Source of the DNA: an uncultured Ruminococcus sp.
GTDB taxonomy: Bacteria > Bacillota > Clostridia > Oscillospirales > Ruminococcaceae
Length of the DNA stretch: 64,000 nucleotides
Assembly: GCA_934463425.1 (NCBI GenBank)
Contig: CAKSJP010000007.1
Coordinates: 1 to 64,000, forward strand
Reading direction: 5' to 3'
The notes below the pieces were generated by a model. It searched no databases. It saw only the letters and a list, made by a program, of their open reading frames with translations, and had not been told where the DNA came from. Each line of letters begins with the position of its first letter. The stretch's first letter is position 1. Shown here piece after piece: positions 34,761 through 43,264 of this stretch. A program made the position numbers and the translations under genes.

Positions 34761-35908
34761 TTTCGGAGCAGTGCTTCCGGCACTTCTTCTGCCATTCTGG
34801 CATACGCCGTCAGACTGGGGTGCAGATGGTCGCCGCTGTCATAGCCTTGTGCAAAGGCAGTAGGATGCGCCGGATCACAGACGGCACGGTCAAAGTCCAC
34901 GCAGCCATCAATCTCGTTCGTGGTACGAATCCACTGGTTCACCGCCGTGCGCAGCTTTTCCCGAAAATCCGCATAGGTGCGCCACCCCTCAATGGGGAGC
35001 AGCGTGCCGACATAGACCTGCAGTCCGGCAGCACGGGCAGTACGGATATAAAATCGCAGCCCCTCGATCATCTCCTCCGCAGTAGGCAGATCACTCCAGG
35101 GACGAAAACGGTTGACTTCTGTTCCCACCGGGTGAATGATATCATTGATGCCATGCTGAATGAGTACAGCTTCTGCGCCGGAAACCTGGATCTCCCGCGG
35201 AAAGCGCGTTTCGCCCTTCAATCCATAGGAATCATAGGTGATATTGTCATACTGCCGCAGGATGCGCGTACCGCTCGCCGCCTTTCGGATCACCGCCGCA
35301 GTGCCGTCACCGCAGCGCAGTGTGCGTTCAATGAGATAGTCCGGCCACGCCTGGGCAGTGATGGAATCGCCGTAGCAGATCAGCGTATGATTTTCCGATG
35401 CCGTCCGCACATCGATATCACTGAGAAAATATACCGTATGCGTCTTTTTAGAAGTATCCATATCCAAAACAGCGGCATCCGTCTGGTTTCCCACTGCAAA
35501 ATAGCCGCCGGACAGCGGCCCGGTAATCACCACGCCGGAACGCATTTCTGTAAATCCGGCAAAGTAGAGACTCACGGCAATGGTCTCGCCCTTTTTCACC
35601 GGAAAATCCACAGGGTCGCTTTGCAGGCGTTCCCCTGCCGGAATAACAACACTTTTCGCGCCGGAAAAAGTCAGCGACACCCGGCTGTCTGCTGCAATGC
35701 CGTCTGCACCGTCAGAGCGTGCCACAGAAGCACAGGTCAGTGTCACAGCCTCATGACCGCAAAAGTTGTCCAGTGTGATCCGCAGCGCACTGCCGTCCAG
35801 CATCATTTTTACCGGATACCGCAGTGTCAGATCTTTTGCATAATTTTCCGGTCGGCGCTCTGCAACAGAAATTGCATTTCCCCAGGCCGTAACCCATTTT
35901 TCATTCAT
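34757..35908 (-). CDS. SGNH/GDSL-type hydrolase (probable carbohydrate esterase)
   Basis: 383 residues, no signal peptide, so cytoplasmic. An N-terminal beta-sandwich (about 1-165) precedes the SGNH fold. Block I is ICYGDSITAQAW (nucleophile Ser about residue 181), block III IQHGINDI, and block V SGDHLHPS supplies the Asp-x-x-His pair near the C terminus. ATG 35908 is chosen because AGGAG lies nine bases upstream; a longer frame to 35944 lacks a ribosome site. It heads an operon with the MFS transporter. Such enzymes often deacetylate oligosaccharides; the substrate here is unknown. The leader contains a palindromic element. Confidence 0.82.
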   Translation of the reverse strand: MNEKWVTAWGNAISVAERRPENYAKDLTLRYPVKMMLDGSALRITLDNFCGHEAVTLTCASVARSDGADGIAADSRVSLTFSGAKSVVIPAGERLQSDPVDFPVKKGETIAVSLYFAGFTEMRSGVVITGPLSGGYFAVGNQTDAAVLDMDTSKKTHTVYFLSDIDVRTASENHTLICYGDSITAQAWPDYLIERTLRCGDGTAAVIRKAASGTRILRQYDNITYDSYGLKGETRFPREIQVSGAEAVLIQHGINDIIHPVGTEVNRFRPWSDLPTAEEMIEGLRFYIRTARAAGLQVYVGTLLPIEGWRTYADFREKLRTAVNQWIRTTNEIDGCVDFDRAVCDPAHPTAFAQGYDSGDHLHPSLTAYARMAEEVPEALLRK

Positions 35909-35928
35909 ATATCTTCTCTCCTGATCCA

Positions 35929-36099
35929 TAAGGCAACACTGCACAAAACCGCCCGACAGCTTTGCGCGCAGTCTGCTTGCTGATTTTCCGTCATAATCCC
36001 TTACCAGACCCGGGGAATATGCCGGCGGAATTTCTAAACGATCTGTCGAAAAATCCGGCTGCGCACCTTACGCACAAGCTTTGTAAAGGGTTGCCCTAA
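35929..36099. repeat. about 170-bp imperfect palindromic element in the SGNH operon leader
   Basis: The left end TAAGGCAACACTGCACAAA (35929-35947) and the right end, read on the other strand, TTAGGGCAACCCTTTACAAAG are related inverted termini. The interior also shows paired segments (GCGCAG...GATTTTTCGAC against GCGCAG...GATTTTCCGTC). It lies between the promoter at 36127-36155 and the SGNH start codon, so it is transcribed as leader RNA. The end consensus AGGYARYRCYGCRYAAA also occurs near 36158, 39979 and, reversed, 62181. Confidence 0.6.
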
Positions 36100-36126
36100 A
36101 TTTCTTTAGATGATGTTATCTTTGCT

Positions 36127-36155
36127 ATTATATCATATTAAACCGCGAAATACAA
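36127..36155 (-). promoter_or_regulatory. promoter of the SGNH-MFS operon
   Basis: TTGTAT (36150-36155) and TATAAT (36127-36132) are 17 bp apart on the minus strand. The predicted leader of about 210 nt spans the palindromic element. Confidence 0.65.
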
Positions 36156-36157
36156 GA

Positions 36158-36188
36158 GGCAGCACCGCGCAAAATTGTGCGCTGCTGT
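36158..36188. repeat. short hairpin with intergenic-element end sequence
   Basis: CAGCA-c-CGCGCA pairs with TGTGCG-c-TGCTG (11 bp, one mismatch, short AT loop). The left arm AGGCAGCACCGCGCAAAA matches the ends of the elements at 35929 and 39979. The rest of 36189-36340 shows nothing recognisable. Confidence 0.5.
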
Positions 36189-36342
36189 CAGGAAGAAATG
36201 AAAGCTGTCTTTTGAGAAGCGATTCGGAATGTACTTCCAGAAAATACCGATACAATTTCCTGAGCATTCTTCAGAATTAATGAAAAGCAATTCCAATCAT
36301 AGAATCGACACAGAAGCTTTCACAAATCATCATGATATGTGA

Positions 36343-36371
36343 TTGACTAATTCCACATATCTTGATAGACT
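36343..36371 (+). promoter_or_regulatory. candidate promoter of the pectate lyase gene
   Basis: TTGACT (36343-36348) and TAGACT (36366-36371) are 17 bp apart, 40 bp before the start codon. The -10 box is a weak match. Confidence 0.4.
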
Positions 36372-36410
36372 ATAGTTATATTCCATAAAAACGCACAGGA
36401 GGAATTTGGA

Positions 36411-39400
36411 ATGAAACGAAAAAGCAAACACATATTAACTGCCATATTGACAGCGCTGGCAATTATAAGCAGTTTTCTTGCAATCCAGCCTGTATGGCTT
36501 GCGACATCTGCGGATACTGTCTCCTATCCGGCACAGGCAGTGCACTTCGGGGCGTACACCACAAACCGGAATCTGAACAATGCCGGCGGTGCTGCCAACA
36601 CGCAGAAAGCCGCCGGAGCCGATTCAGAGGACTGGCGGATTGACTATGTTTCTGCCGGCATGTACCAAATTGTCAGTCTGGCTGACGGCAAGTATCTGTC
36701 CGCCAACGGTACAGCGTGTACACTGACGGCAAAGACTGCTGACAACAGCCAGATTTGGAACATTGAAAGCGTAGAGAAAGACTTCGAGGGATACGACTTG
36801 TATTACAAGATCACCAGTGTTTCCACCGGTGCGGCACTGACCTATTATCAGGGAAATAACACCATAGGGCTGAGCGCATACACCGGTGACGGTGCACAGA
36901 AGTGGAAGCTGAATTGCAGCGGCCTGGAGGGATACGCCGCAAATGCACTGGCAAACGGCAAGGAAAAAGCGGGAACCATTGGCGGCCTGTTGGGTGAAAC
37001 CGTTTTTGTTTCTACTGCAAATGATCTGGAAAAGCAGCTGAACACCACTGAACCCAAAACCATTGTCATTACAGCGGATATCGATATGCAGAGCAAATCC
37101 CATACTCGTATCCGGGACAACAAAACCATTGTAGGCTCTTATGGGAGCAAAACAATTTACGATTCCCAGTTCCGCACCAATGATACTTATGGTGCAGCAA
37201 ATGACAATCCCAGCGACAACATCATTTTCCGGAATCTGAACATGATCGCAAAGAATGTGAAGAACCGGATCTTGATCAACATCTGGTCCTCGCGTCAGAT
37301 CTGGGTGGATCACTGCACGTTTATTTCCTACCTGCCGTCTGACCACACCGGAAACGGGCAGGACGAAGTAGGAAAATTCATCTGGCTGAACACACCTTAT
37401 GAAAGCTATCTGGACGCCAAGGACAACGGCAGAAGTCCGGACTATATCACGATTTCCTATAACACATTCAAGAACCGTTTCTGGACGGTAGCATATGGCA
37501 CACAGAACAGTGAAACGTCCCGCTGCCGCACTACGCTGATGTACAACTGGTGGGATGAATGCGTCCGCCGCTGCCCGCAGATCGGAAACGGCAGCGGTCA
37601 TATCTACAACAATTACTATTCCGGTGATGACAGCTTTTTGCCCAACAGCTGCAACCAGATCATCAGCGGCGAGGGCTCCAACATGGTCAGCGAAAACTGC
37701 CGTTTCCAAGCAGTTTCCGGACGGGAAATCATTGTGCAGCCGGACACTTCGCCGTATCGGGACAGCGGTTCCTACACAGCAAAAAGCAGCTCAGAAACCC
37801 CGACTAAGCTGAATTATACCGCAAAAGTCACCAGCACATGGAATCCCAAAGACAACTATGGCTACACCCTGTTAGATGCCTACAACACCAGGGGCACAGA
37901 CACCAAGGATTTCTGTACCAAATACGCCGGTGCTGCATCATCTTCCGGCGAACTGAAATACGTCACAGACAGCAGCATGCAAACCTTTGCGACAACCGTT
38001 TACACAGCGCCGTTCCTGACAGACAGCTTTGATTCCGCCTACGGCAATCCGGTAACCGACTACACACCGGCAGTCCTGCAGGAAGGTGCAGTCTACATGA
38101 TACAAAACGTCAACAGCGGACTGTATCTGGAAGTGGACGGCGGAAAGGCTGCGGACGGCACCAACGTCCAGCAGTGGGGTGCAAATGAACCTGCATCCCA
38201 CAACACATGGCGGGTGCTGTCGGACGGTGACGGCTATTACACCCTGTATCCGCAGATCGGTGACAAGGTGAGCTATCTGCTGGACGTTGCCGGAAATGCT
38301 GCAGCAAACGGCACCAATCTCGGCATCTGGTCAGCCACCGATGCGGATGCACAGCGGTTCAAATTCTACGAAGCCGCAGACGGTGTCTATTACCTGCTTA
38401 CCAAAACCAGCGGCGACCAGAGCTGCGTTGCCGTACAGGGGGCTTCCACAAGTGCCGGAGCCAACGTGGTAGAATGGGCAGTTAACCTCTCCGACACTTC
38501 CCAGCAGTGGAAGCTGACACAGGTAGAGGACACCGGCTGCGTCATGGATACCACAAAAACATATCAGTTCCGCAACGCCAACAGCAATCTGTATCTGGAA
38601 GTGGCAAACGGAAAAGCCGAGGACGGCAGCAATGTGCAGCAGTGGGGGGCAGACCAGCCCGCAGCCCACAACTCATGGACACTGAAAGAATTTGGCGGCG
38701 GATATTACTACATTCTCTCTGCTTTGGCAGACGGTAAGACCTACTATCTGAATTCTGTCGGAGAAACAGACGGCTCCAATATCGAGATCCACACCAACAA
38801 CAAATCCAGTTCGCACCTGTTCAAATTCGTCAAGAATCCCGACGGAACATACACGATCCTGACACGCACTTCAAAAGATCAGGCTGCTGTAGAAGTGGCA
38901 AATGCGGAGAAGTCCAGCGGTGCCAACGTGCAGCAGTGGACAGTGAACGGCAACGCCTGCCAGAAGTGGAACGCAGTTGCTTTTACCACGACAACCTCAG
39001 TGTCTACTACCGCTGCTACCACTACAACTACTGTTGCAACAACTTCTGCCTCGTCTGCCACCGAAACCACAAAAGCATCTGCCACGACCGCTGCAGCTTC
39101 CAAAACCACTTCCACAATCACAACAGCTACAGCTATCGTATCCTCTGCATCAACTGAAAATCCAACAAGCACAACAGCTGCAGATATTTCAACAACATCG
39201 ATCGTATCCACTGCAGATCCAGTGACAGCGTCCACAACAGAAACAACAAAAATTCATGCCGTTCTTCTGGGAGATATCAATCTGGACGGCAACGTAGATC
39301 TGGTGGATGCAGTACTGCTGAACAAAAAAGTGGCAGATATTGTAAGCTTCAACGAGCAACAGACAGCGAATGCGGACTGCTATATGATGGATGGAGAAAT

Positions 39401-39476
39401 CAACGGACAAGATGCAATTTCTCTGCTGAAATTTTTAACACATATCATTGATTCGCTGCCGAGCATGGATATATAA
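36411..39476 (+). CDS. secreted dockerin pectate lyase, family PL1, with ricin-type CBM13 domains
   Basis: 1,021 residues. Signal peptide about 1-34 (cleavage after ATSA). A ricin-like beta-trefoil domain (about 40-165) is followed by a PL1 right-handed beta-helix (about 190-520) with WVDHCTF (about residue 298) and VRRCPQIGNGSGHIYNNYY (about 384-402), which holds the catalytic Arg and the conserved YNNYY strand. Two more RICIN/CBM13 repeats (about 550-690 and 695-850, each with NSGLYLEV/NSNLYLEV and VQQWGA motifs) follow, then a Thr/Ser linker (to about 945). A type I dockerin (GDINLDGNVDLVDAVLLNKK and NADCYMMDGEINGQDAISLLKF) ends the protein. It cleaves polygalacturonan by beta-elimination outside the cell and should dock to a scaffoldin encoded elsewhere. 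AGGAGG lies eight bases before ATG. Single-gene unit, with a terminator at 39523. Confidence 0.9.
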   Translation: MKRKSKHILTAILTALAIISSFLAIQPVWLATSADTVSYPAQAVHFGAYTTNRNLNNAGGAANTQKAAGADSEDWRIDYVSAGMYQIVSLADGKYLSANGTACTLTAKTADNSQIWNIESVEKDFEGYDLYYKITSVSTGAALTYYQGNNTIGLSAYTGDGAQKWKLNCSGLEGYAANALANGKEKAGTIGGLLGETVFVSTANDLEKQLNTTEPKTIVITADIDMQSKSHTRIRDNKTIVGSYGSKTIYDSQFRTNDTYGAANDNPSDNIIFRNLNMIAKNVKNRILINIWSSRQIWVDHCTFISYLPSDHTGNGQDEVGKFIWLNTPYESYLDAKDNGRSPDYITISYNTFKNRFWTVAYGTQNSETSRCRTTLMYNWWDECVRRCPQIGNGSGHIYNNYYSGDDSFLPNSCNQIISGEGSNMVSENCRFQAVSGREIIVQPDTSPYRDSGSYTAKSSSETPTKLNYTAKVTSTWNPKDNYGYTLLDAYNTRGTDTKDFCTKYAGAASSSGELKYVTDSSMQTFATTVYTAPFLTDSFDSAYGNPVTDYTPAVLQEGAVYMIQNVNSGLYLEVDGGKAADGTNVQQWGANEPASHNTWRVLSDGDGYYTLYPQIGDKVSYLLDVAGNAAANGTNLGIWSATDADAQRFKFYEAADGVYYLLTKTSGDQSCVAVQGASTSAGANVVEWAVNLSDTSQQWKLTQVEDTGCVMDTTKTYQFRNANSNLYLEVANGKAEDGSNVQQWGADQPAAHNSWTLKEFGGGYYYILSALADGKTYYLNSVGETDGSNIEIHTNNKSSSHLFKFVKNPDGTYTILTRTSKDQAAVEVANAEKSSGANVQQWTVNGNACQKWNAVAFTTTTSVSTTAATTTTTVATTSASSATETTKASATTAAASKTTSTITTATAIVSSASTENPTSTTAADISTTSIVSTADPVTASTTETTKIHAVLLGDINLDGNVDLVDAVLLNKKVADIVSFNEQQTANADCYMMDGEINGQDAISLLKFLTHIIDSLPSMDI

Positions 39477-39522
39477 GACGACCGGCAGGCTTTTATCTGT
39501 ATTTTTGCGTGTTATTTTAAGC

Positions 39523-39560
39523 AAAAAGGCTGCTGCAGCATATGCTGCAGCAGCCTTTTT
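39523..39560 (+). terminator. 38-bp perfect palindromic terminator
   Basis: Positions 39523-39560 equal their own reverse complement (AAAAAGGCTGCTGCAGCA and its mirror around TA). With T-runs on both strands it can end both the pectate lyase transcript and the convergent tRNA-Leu transcript. Confidence 0.9.
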
Positions 39561-39565
39561 CTCTT

Positions 39566-39889
39566 TGGTGCCGCTGACCGGACTTGAACCGGTACGGTAT
39601 CGCTACCGAGGGATTTTCTCACTACTCTATGTCACCATAGCCATACAAAACTGTATGTTGTAGTCCGGACTTGGTCTTTACCCTATCCTTTCGGACTTAG
39701 GTAGTCGGTGTAAGGTCTCTACACTCACTCTTGCAAGTTAGCACGGCGTTCTGTTTGTGCCTTCGCCGTTTTAGCCGACTTCTACACCACAGATTTCTCT
39801 GCGGGCACTCTCTGCGAACAAATCGCAGACGCACCTATGTGCGTACAAACATCAAAGTCCCTTGTGTCTGCCTATTCCACCACAGCGGC
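39566..39889 (-). tRNA. tRNA-Leu(UAA), interrupted by a group I intron
   Basis: The 5' exon (39889-39855, 35 nt) gives GCCGCTG acceptor arm, D arm with AATAGGCAGA loop, and AGGGA + CTT of the anticodon arm. The 3' exon (39617-39566, 52 nt) gives AAAA + TCCCT, a long class II variable arm CGGTAGCGATACCG, T arm with GGTTCAAGTCC, CAGCGGC acceptor, discriminator A and an encoded CCA. Joined, they make an 87-nt tRNA-Leu with anticodon loop CUUAAAA, anticodon UAA. The break lies between U34 and A35. Every stem closes when the exons are joined, so the gene is not a pseudogene by sequence. Promoter at 40005-40033. Confidence 0.93.
39618..39854 (-). ncRNA. group I self-splicing intron (237 nt) in the tRNA-Leu anticodon loop
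   Basis: The exon ends in U and the intron ends in G (39618), as group I splicing needs. Visible pairings: P1, exon GGGACTT (39861-39855) with guide GAGTGCCC (39810-39803), one bulge and a U-G wobble at the splice site; P3, GGTGTA (39788-39783) with TACACC (39712-39707); P5, ACGGCG (39769-39764) with CGCCGT (39748-39743); P7, CCGACT (39708-39703) with AGTCCGG (39671-39665) and the typical bulged C; P8, CCTA/TCC with GGA/TAGG capped by GAAA (39701-39682); P9 hairpins at 39657-39642 and 39640-39627. Two extra hairpins extend the P1 loop. R-like GTAGAGACC and S-like AAAGACCAAGTCC core segments are present. No endonuclease ORF. The tRNA-type layout resembles subgroup IC3 (inference). Confidence 0.88.
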
Positions 39890-40004
39890 ATGTTTATTAT
39901 GGCAGTCTGCCGTATTGAACAATCATGACCAAATTGCAAGGATTCAAAAAATATGACTGCATGATCTGCATATCATTCAGGCAGCACCGCACTCTAACTT
40001 GATA

Positions 40005-40033
40005 AGTATAGCATGTTTTTTCCAAAAAGTCAA
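40005..40033 (-). promoter_or_regulatory. promoter of tRNA-Leu(UAA)
   Basis: TTGACT (40028-40033) and TATACT (40005-40010) with a 17-bp spacer. The transcript would start near 39998 with a leader of about 110 nt in which nothing else is recognised, apart from an AGGCAGCACCGCAC element end at 39979-39992. Confidence 0.75.
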
Positions 40034-40149
40034 GCATTTTTTTGTGACAGATCCAAAAATCAGTTTTTCGTCCTTATCGATAACATGGAACGTACTCTCC
40101 CCAAGGCAAACAGCAAAGCCGCTCGAAGGATATCCTTTATCACATATAA

Positions 40150-40210
40150 AAAAATACATCCTTCTACGTATACCGACATGCAGAGCGATATGCAGATAGG
40201 ATGTATTTTT
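40150..40210 (-). terminator. terminator of the mannan operon
   Basis: Arms AAAAATACATCCT (40150-40162) and AGGATGTATTTTT (40198-40210) make a 13-bp stem with a 35-nt loop that has some internal pairing. T-runs lie on both strands. It is about 200 bp after the mannanase stop codon; 40211-40406 shows no gene or clear signal. Confidence 0.75.
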
Positions 40211-40406
40211 CTATAGTGATACAGATATTTAAGAGAGGAAATTCAACTGCACCGCATTTGTACCCAATGCAGCTGATAAAAAATATTCGGAGAGACGGGC
40301 AGCATAAAAATGCAATTCTTCTACTGTCCGTCTGTATGAAGTTTGGAAAGAGGATGTCTTATTATTCTTACAGCAGTGCTGTACAAAATTTTCTATAACA
40401 ATCGCC

Positions 40407-43196
40407 TTATGCCTTTTCCGGCAAAGAATCAATGAGGTGTACCAAAAAGCGCAGCAGCGCAATTCCATCTGTACTGCTTAGTGTTCCATCTGCGTCACAG
40501 TCTCCATTTGCCGCTGCCGCATCATTGAGTGAAACACTTCCGGCAATTGCTTTATTCAGCAGAACCGCGTCAGTGATATCCAGCTTGCCGTCCAGATTGA
40601 CATCGCCGTACAGCACAGATTCCGGCTTTTCAGAAGCGTTTGTGGTCGCTGTCGTTTCAGAAGAAACGGTATCCGAAGTCTCACTGCTCTCGATCGTTGT
40701 TTCTGTCTGCGAAGAAGATGTGCTCTCTGTGGTTTCAGAAGAGATTGCGGTCTCAGAGCTTTCCGAAGTTGCGGTAGTTTCTGTAGTGCTCGTTACTGTC
40801 GTGGTTGTTGTAGTTGTCCCTGTGCCGCCGAGAACCTCGATCGTCAGAACCACATCCGGACATGTTGCAAAAGCAACATGCAGTGTGTGTGTTCCTGCGG
40901 ACAGTGTTTCCAGATAAGAACGATTGAAACGGAATTGACTGCCGTTAACTGCAAAGTCCGTTCCCTGCTGCAAAGCATTGTCCTCTTCTGTAATGCCAGT
41001 CAGCACATGACCGTTTGTGATAATGGTAAAGATAACATCCTCCGGATTTTGCCGATCAAAGGTTGCCTTGGTTTCTGTTGCTTCTGCATCGGGAGCAACG
41101 TCACTGCCGTCATGGTACAGACCGATATCATCGAAATACCACACGCCAGTACCCGGATTGCCGTTCTGTCCGGTGTAGATGGAAAATTCCTTTACGCCTT
41201 CCAGCGTCGGTGTTTCTGAGGCAGTTCCCCACTGCTGTACATGAAAGTCAGAAAACGGAATCTTCACCTCCGTCCATCCCTCATTTGCTGTCACCTTCTG
41301 AATGCTTTCCCAGTATGCTCCTGCACCGTCTACAAACTGGATCGTGGTGTCGCGGTTGCTGCCGTCTGACAGAATCCAGAAGCGGATGCCGTCAAATCCA
41401 GTCCAGTCTGCACTGTTCAGGCTCTTCGTTGCGCCGCAGTAGCCCGGGCCGCCGTCTGCTACGCTGTATGCATACTTCATTGCTGCCTTGCCATTCTTGA
41501 CCTGCTCACTGTCCAGAGAAACGGTCAGTGTATCACCGCTGGAATTGCGCACATATGCCGCTGAAACAGCTGCACTGTCCTCATAGCTTTCAAAGTCATC
41601 GATCACACTGCGGGACTGTTCTTCTGCCGTGGAATCGTACACCCGGATCAGTGCAGACGGCTGTGCGCCGTCAGTTGTCAGAACTGTTACCTTGTGATTG
41701 CCCAGTTCCAGTTTTTTCAGTACGTCAGCAGAAATCGTGACAGCAGAGCCGCTGATGGTATAGTCTGTTCCATTACTCAGCACAGTGTCTCCCAGCTGTA
41801 CGCCGGAGATCTCTCCGAGCTTCATCGTTGCCTGGAATGTAACATCTGCCGGTGCTGTAACATCAAAGTCTGCCTTCTTCGGAGAGATGCTGTTCTGTGC
41901 ATTTCGCGCATTCATCCGCTCAGCATGTGCCAGGATTACATCACGGGCATCATTGGTTTTTGGATAGTCCCGATAATAAACCGTATAGCCGTCATAGTCC
42001 TGATACAGGCTGTCGCCATCCATAGATGCCAGCATCCAATAATTTGTACCGGCAAATTCTACACCTTCATAGGTATTGCCTTCAAAAATATTAAACCAGT
42101 CTGTATAAACGTCTGCACGCTCGCTCTGATCCTTCCAGCCGAACTCTTCTGCGATCAGCGGCTTATTCATGGCAGCCGTGTCCTCGCCATGCTTCTTGAA
42201 CCAGAACTCACCCTGTTCCTTTGTCAGTCCCCACTGATCACAATAGACATGCAGTGTTCCAAAGTCAATATCCGGAATAGCGGTCAGCTGCAAATAGTCC
42301 ATACCGGAGCTGCCGTGATAAACGTACTTGTGGTCACCTTCCGGAAAATCGTTATAGCCATAGTTATAGAAGCCCTCATCGCCTACTGCCAGCATATGGT
42401 TGCTGTCAATAGACTTTACATAAGCGCTCATCTCAGTTGCCCATTTTACAACGGTATTATTCTCGCACCCGGCATCCGACTCGCAGCGCGGTTCGTTTGC
42501 CAGTTCCCAGGAAAAGATGGTGGGATCATCCTTATATTTGACTCCGGTATAGACATTCTCATGGTTGAGCATGGTCTTGATATAGTCCTTGTACCAGCCC
42601 TTAATGGTCTCGTTTGTATAGAAATCATCGTGACCGCTGACGTTTTCTCCTGCCAGCTTTGCCCATTTCACATACTGTCCCATGCCGCCAAATGCTTCCC
42701 AGTTGTTAGTAAAGGTAATCAGAAGCTTGATGCCCTCCTGTTCTGCCTTATACAGCGCATAGTCTAGCTTTTGCAGACCGTCCTCGCCTTCGTTGACGAC
42801 CGGCTTGTTCAGATCGGCATCAAAATACTGATAGTACACACCCTCTTTTTCGCCGGAGCCATCTATGCTGTCTGTGAACACAGTGTATCCCCTATCCGAA
42901 ATTTTATCCGTCTTGACACCGGCATCCAGATTGCCCCAGGTGCGAACTACCTTCAGCCCCATTGCTGCTGCATCTTCCAGTGCGGCATCCACTGTTGCTT
43001 TCGGTTTGAAGTTGATGTAATAGTTGTTCGTTCCGGCATAATAAAATGTAGAACCATCCAACATAAACTGAGTTCCATTGGTTGTGACAAATCCAGTACG
43101 GGAATCTGCGGCAGTTACAGTTGTCGAAAACGGCGCTGTAATCGCGGTGCATCCCAACACCAGGCTGCTTACAGCTGCAATCCATCTACGCTTCAT
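40407..43196 (-). CDS. secreted dockerin endo-beta-1,4-mannanase, GH5 (GH5_7-like)
   Basis: 929 residues. Signal peptide about 1-30. GH5 TIM barrel about 33-425 with acid/base Glu in SWELANEPRC (about 236), the motif characteristic of subfamily 7 mannanases, and nucleophile Glu in PLIAEEFGW (about 350). Then a CBM_X2 Ig-like module (about 443-525), a jelly-roll CBM resembling CBM11/27 (VIDDFESYED... to GVWYFDDIGLY, about 535-690), a second X2 module (about 700-785), a Ser/Thr/Glu linker and a type I dockerin (GDVNLDGKLDITDAVLLNKA; NGDCDADGTLSSTDGIALLRF). AAGGAGG lies five bases before ATG. Last gene of the mannan operon, 68 bp after GH130_1. It releases mannobiose and larger oligosaccharides for the importer encoded upstream. 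Confidence 0.9.
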   Translation of the reverse strand: MKRRWIAAVSSLVLGCTAITAPFSTTVTAADSRTGFVTTNGTQFMLDGSTFYYAGTNNYYINFKPKATVDAALEDAAAMGLKVVRTWGNLDAGVKTDKISDRGYTVFTDSIDGSGEKEGVYYQYFDADLNKPVVNEGEDGLQKLDYALYKAEQEGIKLLITFTNNWEAFGGMGQYVKWAKLAGENVSGHDDFYTNETIKGWYKDYIKTMLNHENVYTGVKYKDDPTIFSWELANEPRCESDAGCENNTVVKWATEMSAYVKSIDSNHMLAVGDEGFYNYGYNDFPEGDHKYVYHGSSGMDYLQLTAIPDIDFGTLHVYCDQWGLTKEQGEFWFKKHGEDTAAMNKPLIAEEFGWKDQSERADVYTDWFNIFEGNTYEGVEFAGTNYWMLASMDGDSLYQDYDGYTVYYRDYPKTNDARDVILAHAERMNARNAQNSISPKKADFDVTAPADVTFQATMKLGEISGVQLGDTVLSNGTDYTISGSAVTISADVLKKLELGNHKVTVLTTDGAQPSALIRVYDSTAEEQSRSVIDDFESYEDSAAVSAAYVRNSSGDTLTVSLDSEQVKNGKAAMKYAYSVADGGPGYCGATKSLNSADWTGFDGIRFWILSDGSNRDTTIQFVDGAGAYWESIQKVTANEGWTEVKIPFSDFHVQQWGTASETPTLEGVKEFSIYTGQNGNPGTGVWYFDDIGLYHDGSDVAPDAEATETKATFDRQNPEDVIFTIITNGHVLTGITEEDNALQQGTDFAVNGSQFRFNRSYLETLSAGTHTLHVAFATCPDVVLTIEVLGGTGTTTTTTTVTSTTETTATSESSETAISSETTESTSSSQTETTIESSETSDTVSSETTATTNASEKPESVLYGDVNLDGKLDITDAVLLNKAIAGSVSLNDAAAANGDCDADGTLSSTDGIALLRFLVHLIDSLPEKA

Positions 43197-43264
43197 TGTT
43201 TCCTCCTTATAACGTCATGCCTGTCCTCTCTGGGTGCAGACAAAATTATTACCATTGCGCCTTT

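Noticed and set aside
39448..39663. 71-codon plus-strand frame with an LVPLTGLEPVRYR-like product
   Set aside because: This is the familiar false protein made by reading a tRNA gene's antisense strand.
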